Positions 27,040-36,307 of a stretch of DNA of 64,000 nt are shown here, one piece after another. The stretch is from JAYOFM01 sp038117225 (GTDB lineage Bacteria > Pseudomonadota > Alphaproteobacteria > Rhodospirillales > Casp-alpha2), in NCBI GenBank assembly GCA_038117225.1, contig JAYOFM010000002.1, positions 28,003 through 92,002 on the forward strand, in the 5' to 3' direction. Both the position numbers and the translations under genes were made by a program. The notes beneath the pieces are model-generated. The model was not told the origin of the DNA and made no database searches. It saw only the letters and a list, made by a program, of their open reading frames with translations. Positions within the stretch are counted from its first letter, which is position 1. Every line of letters begins with the position of its first letter.

Positions 27040-27326
27040 GAGGCGTCTCCGGACACGTCTTCCGGAATATCGTCGGTCGGCGCCGCCGAGCCGGAAATCT
27101 CATGCGTCACCGTGTTGCGTCGGACCTTGAAGAAACGGCGGCAGCCGGCCACGTGATGCCAAAGTTCCTCGTGCAAACCCATGGGATTGTCGCGCAGATA
27201 AATATGGTCGAGCCATTGCTCGTCGCTGGCGGTCGCCGGATCGGGGCGGCTGACGGTGGCATCGCCTTCGTAGGAAAATTCCGTCTGCGCGCGTTCGCCG
27301 CACCAGGGGCAGGGGATCAGTAGCAT
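27036..27326 (-). CDS. soxD: Sarcosine oxidase, delta subunit
   Basis: The 96-residue subunit has the zinc-binding CPWCGER start (residues 6-12) and later HVAGCRRFF with the remaining ligands. It also carries the family core LRDNPMGLHEELWHH. It lies 12 bases after soxB and overlaps soxA. Length and motif match the family exactly. Confidence 0.95.
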   Translation of the reverse strand: MLLIPCPWCGERAQTEFSYEGDATVSRPDPATASDEQWLDHIYLRDNPMGLHEELWHHVAGCRRFFKVRRNTVTHEISGSAAPTDDIPEDVSGDAS

Positions 27327-27338
27327 GGGTCCATTCCC

Positions 27339-28592
27339 CTAGTGGGCCTTCGGCGTCGGGCCGGCGCCGGCCTCGTCGATCACCGTGCCCTTGAAGAAAC
27401 GGTCGAGGGTAAAGCGTTCGTTGCATCGGTGCGGCGCGTCGTTGGCGATGGTGTGCGCAAAGACGTGACCCGAACCTGGTGTCGCCTTGAAGCCGCCGTA
27501 ACACCAGCCGCCGTTGATGTAGAATCCGTCGATGTCGGTCTTGCAGATGATCGGGCTGCCATCCATGGACATGTCCATGATGCCGCCCCAGGTGCGCATC
27601 ATGCGCGCCCGGCGAAACGCCGGAAACATGGTAACCAGCGCCTGCGTCACTTCCTCGATGCGCGGCATGTTGCCGCGCTGGGCATAGGAATTATAGAAAT
27701 CCAGATCACCGCCGAATACCAATTCCCCCTTGTCGGACTGGCTGACGTACATGTGCGCGGCACCTGAGGTGACGACGGTATCCAAGCACGGCTTCATGGG
27801 TTCCGACACCATGGCCTGCAGCACATGGCTTTCGATGGGCAGGCGCAATCCGGCCATGGCCGCCACCTGACCGGAGTGGCCGGCGACGGCGATGCCGATC
27901 TTTTTCGCCTTGATGGCGCCGCGCGAGGTCTGAATGCCGGTGACCCGGCCCCCGGCGACGTCGATGCCGGTGACTCGGCAGTTCTGGATGATGTCGACGC
28001 CGCGCGCGTCGGCGCCGCGCGCAAAACCCCAGGCCACCGCATCGTGGCGCGCGACGCCGCCGCGCGGTTGGCACAAGCCGCCCATGATGGGAAACCGGGT
28101 GTTGCGCGAGATATCCAACAGCGGCACTCGCGCCTTGATCTCGGCGGGGGTCATATAGACCGCGTCGATACCGTTGAGGCGCATGGCGTTGCCGCGGCGC
28201 TGGAAGGCATCGATCTGGCCATCCGAATGAGCCAGATTGATGACGCCGCGCTGCGAAAACATGACGTTGTAGTTGAGGTCCTGACTAAGGCCTTCCCACA
28301 GCCGCACCGAATGTTCGTAGAATTCCGTGTTGCCCGGCTGGCCGTAGTTGGAGCGCACGATGGTCGTGTTGCGTCCGGTATTGCCGCCGCCGAGCCAGCC
28401 CTTTTCGACCACCGCCACGTTGGTGATGCCGTGCAGCTTGGCCAGATAATAGGCCGTCGCCAATCCGTGCCCGCCGCCACCGATGATGATGACATCATAT
28501 TCCGGCTTGGGATCGGGGCTGCGCCACGCCTTGGGCCAGTTTTGGTGATGACTGAGCGCGTTGCGCGCCAGTGTAAAGATTGAATAGCGCAT
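27339..28592 (-). CDS. soxB: Sarcosine oxidase, beta subunit
   Basis: The 417-residue flavoprotein has the FAD fingerprint VIIIGGGGHGLATAYYLAK (about 33-51), preceded by the RYSIFTLARNALS leader typical of SoxB, and the C-terminal GGWCYGGFKATPGSG. The beta subunit oxidises the N-methyl group at covalent FMN. First gene of soxBDAG. The upstream 167-base gap is shared with a divergent LysR gene. Confidence 0.95.
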   Translation of the reverse strand: MRYSIFTLARNALSHHQNWPKAWRSPDPKPEYDVIIIGGGGHGLATAYYLAKLHGITNVAVVEKGWLGGGNTGRNTTIVRSNYGQPGNTEFYEHSVRLWEGLSQDLNYNVMFSQRGVINLAHSDGQIDAFQRRGNAMRLNGIDAVYMTPAEIKARVPLLDISRNTRFPIMGGLCQPRGGVARHDAVAWGFARGADARGVDIIQNCRVTGIDVAGGRVTGIQTSRGAIKAKKIGIAVAGHSGQVAAMAGLRLPIESHVLQAMVSEPMKPCLDTVVTSGAAHMYVSQSDKGELVFGGDLDFYNSYAQRGNMPRIEEVTQALVTMFPAFRRARMMRTWGGIMDMSMDGSPIICKTDIDGFYINGGWCYGGFKATPGSGHVFAHTIANDAPHRCNERFTLDRFFKGTVIDEAGAGPTPKAH

Positions 28593-28695
28593 TCTGGATC
28601 GCCTCCCGGGCGACGCCGCATTGCTGCGGCGGTGTCGGCCGCCCCGAACGGGGCCGAACGCGACTGTTGTCCCACGTTATTGGCGGCTTCGGCAG

Positions 28696-28716
28696 ATCAT
28701 GATAAAAAATCATGAT
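28696..28716. promoter_or_regulatory. Twin ATCATGAT palindromes in the soxB/LysR divergent promoter
   Basis: Two identical 8-base palindromes, ATCATGAT at 28696-28703 and 28709-28716, lie 13 bases apart in an AT-rich patch 45-65 bases upstream of the LysR start. They sit on the side facing soxB. Spacing of just over one helical turn suits adjacent LysR dimers. On the minus strand the same bases contain TATCAT, a near-consensus -10 for soxB, so binding there could regulate both directions. Confidence 0.5.
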
Positions 28717-28759
28717 AATTATGTGTGTGATGCATTTTCATGTTGGATGAACGGCTTTT

Positions 28760-29740
28760 ATGACCTCACTGCCTCGCACCGCCGACGCGTTCGACCTGCG
28801 TAATCTGGAAATCTTTCTCGCCGTCGCCGAGCACGGCAGCATGACGATGGCGGCCGGGCGACTCGGGTTGACCCAATCGGCGGTATCACGGGCGGTGGCA
28901 CGGTTGGAGGATGCGCTCGGCGGCGAGGTCGTCGACCGCGCCGCCCGGCCAATGCTACCGACGGCGGCCGGTGATCAACTGGTCATCGGTGCGCGACGGT
29001 TGCTCGCCGAGCGCGCCGAACTGCGCGAGCGCGTGCGCGATATTGCCGAGGCGACACTGCCGCAGATCCGCCTCGGCATGATTGATTCCTTCGCCGGCGC
29101 TGTTGGCCCGCGATTGATCCGCCTGCTGCGGGGCTCGGCCCGCCATGTCACGGTGTGGGCCGGCATCAGTCCCAACTTGGGTCCCGATCTGGTGGTCAGC
29201 CGGCGGTTGGACGCGATCGTCACCTCGGATGCCATGGCCGGTCTCGCCGGGATCGAGCGGGTCGCCCTGATCACCGAGCCGTTCATTCTGCTGGTGCCGG
29301 AGACCCTGGCACGAGCCACCGGCGACCGCGTGCGCCTGGAGGATCTGGTGCGCAATCAGCCGCTGGTGCGCTACTCCGTGCGCTCCATGATCGGCGCGCA
29401 GATCGAAGCCTATTTGCTGAGCCTCGGCCTCAACGTGCCCCCGGCAATGGAATTCGACGGCACCGAAAACGTCTTCGCCATGGTTTCCGGCGGCCTCGGC
29501 TGGGCGGTATCGACGCCGCTTTGTCTGGCACACGGTCGCGCCGGCGCGCGTGGTATCAAGGCGCTACCGCTGCCGGGGCCCGGCATGACCCGCACGCTTT
29601 ATTTGATCTCACGCGCCGGCGAACTGAGCGGCCTTGCCGAGCGCATGGCGACCGGCGCGCTGGAGGCCTTGCGCGATATGCGGGATGCGGATTTCACCCA
29701 GTTGGTGCCATGGGCGGTCGCCGATATCCGTATCGGATGA
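28760..29740 (+). CDS. LysR-family transcriptional regulator
   Basis: The 326-residue protein has a helix-turn-helix at about residues 30-50 (MAAGRLGLTQSAVSRAVARL) and a LysR substrate domain from about 105. It is divergent from soxBDAG and is probably its regulator. Its last base abuts the end of the convergent MmgE/PrpD gene with no gap. Possible effectors are sarcosine or other methylated amines. Confidence 0.9.
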   Translation: MTSLPRTADAFDLRNLEIFLAVAEHGSMTMAAGRLGLTQSAVSRAVARLEDALGGEVVDRAARPMLPTAAGDQLVIGARRLLAERAELRERVRDIAEATLPQIRLGMIDSFAGAVGPRLIRLLRGSARHVTVWAGISPNLGPDLVVSRRLDAIVTSDAMAGLAGIERVALITEPFILLVPETLARATGDRVRLEDLVRNQPLVRYSVRSMIGAQIEAYLLSLGLNVPPAMEFDGTENVFAMVSGGLGWAVSTPLCLAHGRAGARGIKALPLPGPGMTRTLYLISRAGELSGLAERMATGALEALRDMRDADFTQLVPWAVADIRIG

Positions 29741-31072
29741 TCAGACGCCGGCGATGGCATTGAGGCCGGCGAGCACCGCATCACCGCGATGTTCCGCGCC
29801 GACATGGGCGAGGCAGGCACGGAACTTGGCTTCCCGATCCGCCGCCGGCATCGGATTTTCCGGATTGCCGGGGGCCTTCTTTACCTGACGCTCGAAACGG
29901 CGCCCGTCGGTGGTTGTGACGGTGACCACGGCGCCTTCCGGACCGTCGTCATATTCTTCCTGCGGCTCCGGCAGGGTGGTCATGGTGACCTTGTCCATGG
30001 CCGCCAACAGGGCGGGTTCCACGAGAATATCGTCACGCAATTCGGCGACGCCGAATTGACCGTACGCCAGCAGACAGCCGATGGTGAACGGCAGGCAGAA
30101 TTGCCCCTCGACGAGGATCGTCGGACGCTCAAACACAAGCTGAACGGCGGCCAGTGGCGTCACCCGGGCCTCGACGCTGGCGATGTCCGCGCCAGTCAGC
30201 TTCTCGTCCGCCATGATGCCGGCGACGGCGCTGGTCGCCGCGTGGGTGGACGAGCAGGACGGATAGGCTTTGATGGCGATGCCCGGATCGACTAGGCGCC
30301 AGATCGTGCCGACACTGTCGATGGCGGTCCGGTCGAGCGTGCCGCTATTGAAGACCTGGGCGACGCCGGTCGATCCTTCGAACACATCCATCGGCGCGCC
30401 CGCCCCGGTGGCGGCCAGGGAGGCGGCGATGACGCCGGCTTCCGCGGCACGCCCGCACAGAATCGGTTTGGCCGGCGTGCCGAGAATGGCGCGCGGAATG
30501 CCGGACTGGCTGGCGGCATAGGCGATGGCGCGTGCCGTATAGTCGGCGTCCATTCCCAGCACCCGCGCCACACCGGCGGCGGCGCCGACGCACCCCAGAA
30601 CCCCGGTCGGCCACCAGCCTCGGAAGTAGAGTTCGTCACCGAGCGCCGCACCGAGCGCGTAACAGGTTTCGACCCCGGCGATAAAGCCGACGAAGGCGTC
30701 CTCGCCGGTCGCCTCGGTGGCTTCCGCCATGGCCAGCACGGCGGGGGCGACGGCGGCAGAGCCGTGCACGATACCGGCGTAACAGGTGTCGTCGAAATCC
30801 AGCGCATGCGCGGCCGTGCCATTCAACAATGCCGCCGCCGGGATGGTGAATTCGCCATCGATGCCCCAGGCGGACAGCGGCCCTTCCCCATAGAGATGCG
30901 TGACCAGTTCCATGACCGCGCCATAGGCTGGCGTGCCGGTCCCGGCGAAGGCGACGCCGATGGTGTCGATCAGGCAATCCCGGGCGGCGGCACGCGCCGG
31001 TTCGGGGACCGCTTCCATGGTCAAGCCGGCGACCCAGGTTCCAAGTGCTTCGGCTATGGTTGGCGTGGTCAT
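29741..31072 (-). CDS. MmgE/PrpD family dehydratase-like protein
   Basis: The 443-residue protein has the MmgE/PrpD opening (AARDCLIDTIGVAFAG) and core segments LDFDDTCYAGIVHGSAAVAPAVLA and YPSCSSTHAATSAV. Members dehydrate 2-methylcitrate or handle related hydroxy-tricarboxylates, though many have other substrates. No propionate-cycle partner (prpB, prpC) is in view, so a methylcitrate role is not supported. The start is ATG 31072; the longer frame runs into the upstream broken gene. Confidence 0.85.
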   Translation of the reverse strand: MTTPTIAEALGTWVAGLTMEAVPEPARAAARDCLIDTIGVAFAGTGTPAYGAVMELVTHLYGEGPLSAWGIDGEFTIPAAALLNGTAAHALDFDDTCYAGIVHGSAAVAPAVLAMAEATEATGEDAFVGFIAGVETCYALGAALGDELYFRGWWPTGVLGCVGAAAGVARVLGMDADYTARAIAYAASQSGIPRAILGTPAKPILCGRAAEAGVIAASLAATGAGAPMDVFEGSTGVAQVFNSGTLDRTAIDSVGTIWRLVDPGIAIKAYPSCSSTHAATSAVAGIMADEKLTGADIASVEARVTPLAAVQLVFERPTILVEGQFCLPFTIGCLLAYGQFGVAELRDDILVEPALLAAMDKVTMTTLPEPQEEYDDGPEGAVVTVTTTDGRRFERQVKKAPGNPENPMPAADREAKFRACLAHVGAEHRGDAVLAGLNAIAGV

Positions 31073-31097
31073 GGGGATGTCCGTCTCTTTGGTGTGA

Positions 31098-31877
31098 TCA
31101 TGGTATTGGCGGCTGGAATGGTCTGAGCGCGGTATCACCGTGGCCGCCGGTAATCAGTATATGGCTCGGTGGTACGGTTTCCCAATCGCTGGCATCATCG
31201 TCAAGCGGTTCCGAGACGATGATCAGATGATCGCGGCGGGCCTGCCAGTAAAGGCTCGGCGGTTCCGGATTGGTGGAGTGGCGCAGCGCGTAGCCGGTGG
31301 TACCGTTGCTCAACATGGTGGTCATGCGAAATGGCTCGTCGATACCGGCCTCGCTCATCACCGCCGTTACCTCGCCCACCGTTGCTTCCAGTGCAGCCGC
31401 CGGGTCATTGTCCAGGTCGTGGCGCGCCAGCAGGTAAAAGAACAACTCGCTGTCCGTTGTGCCGCGCCGGTCCTGGTAGACATGGTCGGGGATCATGCCT
31501 TCCAGGCGGCGGCGCACCTGAGCGTAGCCGCCGATACCGCCGTTGTGCATGAACAACCAACGACCGTGGCGGAACGGGTGACAATTGACGCGCGATGTTT
31601 CAGTGCCGGTGGATGCGCGCACGTGGGCCATGAAAAAACCGGAACGAATTTGCTCGGCGAGATTGCGCAGATTGCTGTCATTCCATGCCGGTAGGACTTC
31701 ACGGTAGAGACCGGGTTATTCCCGCGCGCCGTACCAGCCGAGACCGAAGCCGTCACCGTTGGTGGCCACGTGGCCTTGCGTGGAATGCAGACTCTGCTCG
31801 ACCAGTGAATGTTCCGTTTCGAACAATAGCGAGTCGAGGAAGATTTCCTCGCCCATATACGCCATCCAACGGCACAT
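31098..31877 (-). pseudogene. Class II glutamine amidotransferase interrupted by a nonsense codon
   Basis: The protein starts MCRWMAYMG, with the catalytic Cys2 of N-terminal-nucleophile amidotransferases (EgtC/YafJ-like). It continues through GHVATNGDGFGLGWYGARE, then meets TAA at 31716-31718. Reading on in the same frame gives PGLYREVLPAWND and FMAHVRASTG, with all family blocks intact to 31098. A single base change (GAA to TAA) would restore a 259-residue protein. It is thus a recent nonsense allele or a sequencing error, not a decayed gene. Confidence 0.85.
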
Positions 31878-32022
31878 GTCGGTGTCCCCCCGCGCCATTC
31901 CCTCAAGGTCGGAAGTTTCAGGCAATTCCCGGCCGCGTGCAATCGCCGAACGCCCGAAGGCGGGGCACTTTGAAAACCGGCGGCGGTGGGCTACGGTCCC
32001 GATTCATTATCGAGAGGATGCC

Positions 32023-32748
32023 ATGAACGAAGAACACGTCGATATCGCCACCGCCGACGGCAGCGTTGCCACGTTCACCTGTTGGCCCGATGGCGACGGT
32101 CCGTATCCCGCCATTGTATTCTACATGGACGCGCCGGGAATCCGCGAGGAACTCTACGACATGGCCCGTCGCATGGCGGCCGAGGGCTATTACGTCATTC
32201 TGCCGGATCTGTTCTATCGTTTCGGTATCCTGCGGTTTCCGTTCCGCGACGCCAACACGCGCGCCATCTGGCGGACGGCGATGGATCATCTGTCGAACGA
32301 TCAAGTGATGGAGGATACGCGGGCGATCCTGGCGTTCCTCGACGGCGAGGAGGTCGTCAAACCAGGCCCCAAGGCGAGCATCGGCTATTGCATGAGCGGC
32401 CGCTTCGTCACCGCCGCCGCCGGCACCTTCCCGGATGTGTTTGCCGCCAATGCATCGCTCTACGGCGTCGGCATCGTCACCGCCAAGGAGGACGCCGCCT
32501 ATCGCCTGGTGAGTAACATTACCGGCGAAATGTATTTCGGCTTCGCCGAATCCGACGGCACCGTCCCCGACTACGTCATCCCGACCCTACGCGCGGAACT
32601 GGACGCCCACGGAACGGACTATGTGCTGGAGGTACATCCGGGCACCGAACACGGATTCTGTTTTCCCGAGCGCGAGGTCTATGACGAGGCGGCGGCGGAG
32701 AAAGCCTACCATCACTTCATGGACATGTGCCGTCGCCGGTTGACCTGA
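32023..32748 (+). CDS. Dienelactone hydrolase family protein
   Basis: The 241-residue alpha/beta hydrolase has the nucleophile cysteine in IGYCMSGRF (about 125), an aspartate in ESDGTVPDYV and a histidine in GTEHGFCFPER (about 213). These are the Cys-Asp-His triad of dienelactone hydrolases. Dienelactone itself is unlikely, as no ring-cleavage pathway is in view. It is 4 bases before the TRIC gene. The start ATG 32023 follows GAGAGGATG and precedes the conserved strand. Confidence 0.88.
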   Translation: MNEEHVDIATADGSVATFTCWPDGDGPYPAIVFYMDAPGIREELYDMARRMAAEGYYVILPDLFYRFGILRFPFRDANTRAIWRTAMDHLSNDQVMEDTRAILAFLDGEEVVKPGPKASIGYCMSGRFVTAAAGTFPDVFAANASLYGVGIVTAKEDAAYRLVSNITGEMYFGFAESDGTVPDYVIPTLRAELDAHGTDYVLEVHPGTEHGFCFPEREVYDEAAAEKAYHHFMDMCRRRLT

Positions 32749-32752
32749 CGCC

Positions 32753-33382
32753 ATGCTGCCGACACTGGCCTTGCTTCTCGACCTGGTCGGGGTCGCGGTG
32801 TTCGCGGCCTCGGGGGCGCTGGTTGCCAGCCGCAAGCAGATGGACATCATCGGCTTCGGTCTGCTGGCGACGCTGACCGGCATTGGCGGCGGCACCCTGC
32901 GTGATCTCATCCTTGGCCGGCCGGTGTTCTGGATCGTTGATCAGACCTATCTTGTCGTTTGCCTGGTGATCGCCGCGTTGCTCTATGTGACCGCGCACCT
33001 GGTGCAGCGACGATACGTGGTGCTGTTGTGGATGGATGCGTTGGGGCTCGCCGCCTACGGCGTCCTTGGCGCGCACATTGCCTACAAGGCCGGGGTCGGG
33101 CCATTCCCGGCGCTGGCGATGGGGGTCATGACGGCGACCTTCGGCGGAGTCATCCGCGATGTGGTCAGCCAGGAAGCGCCGCTGATGCTGAAGCCGGAAA
33201 TTTACGCCACGGCCGCGTTGGCCGCGGCGGCGGCCTATTTGGCGGCACGCGGCCTTGAATTATCGGCATTCCCGGCCGCCGGGATCGGCATCGCTACTGG
33301 CTTCGCGCTCAGGGCCGGTGCCATTGCCCGGGGCTGGACCCTGCCGCGCTATCGGCCGCGGGCCGGCCGCAATTACGACTAA
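32753..33382 (+). CDS. TRIC/YadS-type cation channel (UPF0126)
   Basis: The 209-residue protein has seven predicted helices and two copies of the family signature, GIGGGTLRDLILGR (about 42-55) and ATFGGVIRDVVSQEAPLML (about 126-144). Bacterial members are trimeric cation channels. It overlaps the pta stop on the opposite strand by four bases. A link to amino-acid or sulfonate metabolism is not evident. Confidence 0.9.
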   Translation: MLPTLALLLDLVGVAVFAASGALVASRKQMDIIGFGLLATLTGIGGGTLRDLILGRPVFWIVDQTYLVVCLVIAALLYVTAHLVQRRYVVLLWMDALGLAAYGVLGAHIAYKAGVGPFPALAMGVMTATFGGVIRDVVSQEAPLMLKPEIYATAALAAAAAYLAARGLELSAFPAAGIGIATGFALRAGAIARGWTLPRYRPRAGRNYD

Positions 33383-34311
33383 TCCGCGTCGCCGCTCGCG
33401 GCGGCGATGATGGCCGCCACGGCGGCGGAGGCGAGGCGGGCTTCCGGCGGATCGGCGCGCGATGTCAGCACGATCGGCACCCGCGCGCCCATGACCACGC
33501 CGGCGGCGAGGCCGGATCGGAAATAAACCAGCATCTTGAACAGGCCGTTGCCCATTTCGATGTTGGGTACGACCAGGATGTCGGCATTGCCGGCGACCGG
33601 ATTGTCGATGCCCTTCATGCGCGCTGCTTCCGGCGACACCGCGTTGTCGAAGGCGAACGGGCCTTCCACGAGGGCGCCGGTGATTTCGCCGGCCTTGGCG
33701 CGGCGCACCACATTGGCGGCGATGACGCTCGACGGCATGGCGTTGATCACGGATTCGGTGCCCGACAGCATCGCCACCTTGGGCATGTCGACGCCGAGCG
33801 CGAGGGCCATGTCGATGGCGTTCTGGGCGATGTCGATCAGGACGCCTTCGTCAGGCGCCACGTTGACGGCGCCGTCGGTAATCATCAGCACCCGTTCGCT
33901 GGCCGGCACGGTCATGTGGAAAACGTGGCTGAGACGCCGGCCCGTGCGTAACCCCGTTTCACGCGCCACCACGGCGGCCATCAGGGCATCCGTGTGGACG
34001 TGGCCCTTCATCAGCGACGCCACTTCGTGCCCCCGGGCCAGCGCCACGGCGGTCTCCGAGGCCTTGCGGTCGCCCGCCGCGTCGACGATGCGCACGTCGC
34101 CAAGCTCCCAGCCGATGGTATCGGCGACGGCGCGGATGTCGGCCGCGTCGCCGACCAGTACTGGGTCGATCAAGCCCGCGTCGGACGCCTGACGCGCGCT
34201 TTCCAGCGCCACCGGATGGTCGGCGCCGGCGATGGCCATGCCGACGCGGGCCATATCCTTGGCGCGTTCCAACAATCTGGCGGGAACCTCATGGGGCGTA
34301 TCGCTCAACAT
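33379..34311 (-). CDS. pta: Phosphate acetyltransferase (Pta/Ptb type)
   Basis: The 310-residue single-domain phosphotransacylase has SLMKGHVHTDALM (about 107-119) and the C-terminal NIEMGNGLFKMLVYF (about 253-267). Lying directly downstream of xsc, it would convert the acetyl phosphate made by Xsc to acetyl-CoA, a common pairing in taurine degraders. A strong hairpin terminator separates the two genes, so pta may need read-through or its own promoter. Confidence 0.9.
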   Translation of the reverse strand: MLSDTPHEVPARLLERAKDMARVGMAIAGADHPVALESARQASDAGLIDPVLVGDAADIRAVADTIGWELGDVRIVDAAGDRKASETAVALARGHEVASLMKGHVHTDALMAAVVARETGLRTGRRLSHVFHMTVPASERVLMITDGAVNVAPDEGVLIDIAQNAIDMALALGVDMPKVAMLSGTESVINAMPSSVIAANVVRRAKAGEITGALVEGPFAFDNAVSPEAARMKGIDNPVAGNADILVVPNIEMGNGLFKMLVYFRSGLAAGVVMGARVPIVLTSRADPPEARLASAAVAAIIAAASGDAD

Positions 34312-34334
34312 GCCGGGTATCCTCGTCGATTGAG

Positions 34335-34377
34335 ACTAAAATAACAAAGGGCCGGGAAGCGATTTGCCGCCCGGCCC
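34335..34377 (-). terminator. Rho-independent terminator downstream of xsc
   Basis: A perfect 8-bp stem, GGGCCGGG (34349-34356) and CCCGGCCC (34370-34377), encloses a 13-base loop. On the minus strand it is followed by CCTTTGTTATTTTAG, a T-rich tract. It lies 41 bases after the xsc stop and before pta, so it should attenuate xsc-pta read-through. Confidence 0.75.
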
Positions 34378-34417
34378 TTCGTCGTCGATGATTGCCGCGG
34401 GGTCAGGAGACCGACGG

Positions 34418-36202
34418 TCAGACGGCGCCCTGTTGCGGCTTCATGTCCTTGATGTCGATACCGGCGACCTCGACCGGCGTCTTCATGGCATCGCGGCGGA
34501 ACGGCTCGCCCAGTTCCTGGTTCAGGATGACCTCGATGAAGGTGGTTACGCCGTCCTCCATCTGTGCCTTGACCGCGGCCGCCAGCGCATCGGTGAGTTC
34601 CTGCATGGTCGTCACCTGCACGCCCTTGAGACCACAGGCTTCGGCGATCTTGGCGTACTGCACATCCATGTCCAGTTCGGTGCCGACGAAGTTGTCGTGG
34701 TACCACAGAGTGGTGTTGCGCTTTTCCGCGCCCCATTGGTAGTTGCGGAAGATGACCATGGTGATGGCCGGCCATTCGTCGCGGCCACAGGCGGTCATTT
34801 CGTTCATGGAAATGCCGAAGGCACCGTCACCGGCGAAGCCGACGACGGGGGTATCAGGGTTGCCGATTTTCGCCCCCAGAATGGACGGGAAGCCGTAGCC
34901 GCAGGGACCGAACAGGCCCGGGGCCAGGTACGTGCGGCCCTTCTCGAACGTCGGATAGGCGTTGCCGATGGCGCAGTTGTTGCCGATGTCCGACGAGATG
35001 ATGGCATCACGCGGCAGGGAAGCCTGAATGGCGCGCCATGCCTTGCGGGGGCTCAGCCAATCGGGGCGTTTGTTGCGCGCGCGTTCGTTCCAGGTGGTGC
35101 CGGGATCGTCCTCTTCGTGGTCCATGGAGGACAGTGTCTGCAACCAGCGTGACTGGGTGGTCGAAATCAGGTCGAGGCGTTCCTTGCGGCCGGCCTCGCC
35201 GGCATCGGCCGGCAGTTGTGCGAGGATCTGTTCGGCGACCAGTTTGGCGTCTCCCTGGATGGCCACGTCGACCTTCTTGGTCAGGCCGATGCGGTCGGCG
35301 TTTATGTCGACCTGGATGATCTTGGCATCCTTTGGCCAGTAGTCGATGCCGTAACTGGGCAACGTCGAGAACGGGTTGAGGCGCGTGCCCAGGCACAACA
35401 CCACATCGGCCTTGGAAATCAGTTCCATACCGGCTTTCGAACCGTTGTAGCCGAGCGGGCCGGCGAACAGCGGATGCGAACCCGGGAAGGCATCGTTGTG
35501 CTGGTAACCGCAGCAGACCGGCGCGCTGAGTTTTTCGGCCAGCGCCCTGGTGGCGTCGATGCCGCCCGACAGCACCACGCCGGCACCGTTGAGGATCACC
35601 GGGAATTTGGCCGCCCCCAGCAGCGCGGTGGCTTCGGCGATGGCCTGTCTGCCACCGGCCGGCCGTTCGATCTTGATCACCTGCGGTAATTCGATATCGA
35701 TGACCTGGGTCCAGTAATCACGGGGCATATTTATCTGCGCCGGGGCGGAGCCCCGCCGTGCCTGTTCGATGACCCGGTTCAGCACCTCGGCGACGCGGCT
35801 GGCGTCGCGGACTTCTTCCTGGTAGCAGACCATTTCCTCAAACAGCGCCATCTGCTGGACTTCCTGGAAACCGCCCTGGCCCATGGTCTTGTTGGCCGCC
35901 TGCGGCGTCACCAGAAGCATCGGCGTGTGGTTCCAATAGGCCGTCTTGATGGGGGTGACGAAGTTGGTGATACCGGGGCCGTTCTGCGCGATCGCCATGG
36001 ACATCTTGCCGGTGGAGCGGGTGTAGCCATCCGCCATCATGCCGCCGGAGACTTCATGCGCACAGTCCCAGAAGGTAATGCCGGCCTTCGGAAACAAGTC
36101 CGAAATCGGCATCATGGCCGAGCCGATAATACCGAAGGCATGCTCAATGCCGTGCATCTGCAGAACTTTGATGAAGGCTTCTTCGGTGGTCATTTTGGTC
36201 AT
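34418..36202 (-). CDS. xsc: Sulfoacetaldehyde acetyltransferase
   Basis: This thiamine-diphosphate enzyme converts sulfoacetaldehyde plus phosphate to acetyl phosphate and sulfite. The 594-residue protein has the characteristic Xsc N-terminus (KMTTEEAFIKVLQMHGIEHA), the ThDP glutamate in CAHEVSGGMMADGY (about 50), and the diphosphate/metal motif GDGAFGISMNEMTACGRDEW (about 460-480). The start is ATG 36202, with a GAGGGAGAG ribosome site about 6 bases away. A -35/-10 promoter and twin inverted repeats lie upstream. It is the hub for taurine- or sulfoacetate-derived sulfoacetaldehyde here. Confidence 0.95.
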   Translation of the reverse strand: MTKMTTEEAFIKVLQMHGIEHAFGIIGSAMMPISDLFPKAGITFWDCAHEVSGGMMADGYTRSTGKMSMAIAQNGPGITNFVTPIKTAYWNHTPMLLVTPQAANKTMGQGGFQEVQQMALFEEMVCYQEEVRDASRVAEVLNRVIEQARRGSAPAQINMPRDYWTQVIDIELPQVIKIERPAGGRQAIAEATALLGAAKFPVILNGAGVVLSGGIDATRALAEKLSAPVCCGYQHNDAFPGSHPLFAGPLGYNGSKAGMELISKADVVLCLGTRLNPFSTLPSYGIDYWPKDAKIIQVDINADRIGLTKKVDVAIQGDAKLVAEQILAQLPADAGEAGRKERLDLISTTQSRWLQTLSSMDHEEDDPGTTWNERARNKRPDWLSPRKAWRAIQASLPRDAIISSDIGNNCAIGNAYPTFEKGRTYLAPGLFGPCGYGFPSILGAKIGNPDTPVVGFAGDGAFGISMNEMTACGRDEWPAITMVIFRNYQWGAEKRNTTLWYHDNFVGTELDMDVQYAKIAEACGLKGVQVTTMQELTDALAAAVKAQMEDGVTTFIEVILNQELGEPFRRDAMKTPVEVAGIDIKDMKPQQGAV

Positions 36203-36262
36203 CGTATCTCTCCCTCGCGATCGTCGCCGGCACGGCTCAATCAGCATATAGACTTCAGATAG

Positions 36263-36276
36263 TCTCAATATTGAGA
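36263..36276. promoter_or_regulatory. 14-bp perfect palindrome in the xsc leader
   Basis: TCTCAATATTGAGA is fully self-complementary and lies between the predicted xsc promoter and the start codon, about 32 bases downstream of the -10 hexamer. It could be a repressor operator or part of a leader structure. The recognising protein is unknown. Confidence 0.5.
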
Positions 36277-36307
36277 ATCATATTCCTTATAACAGGACGC
36301 TTCGTGC

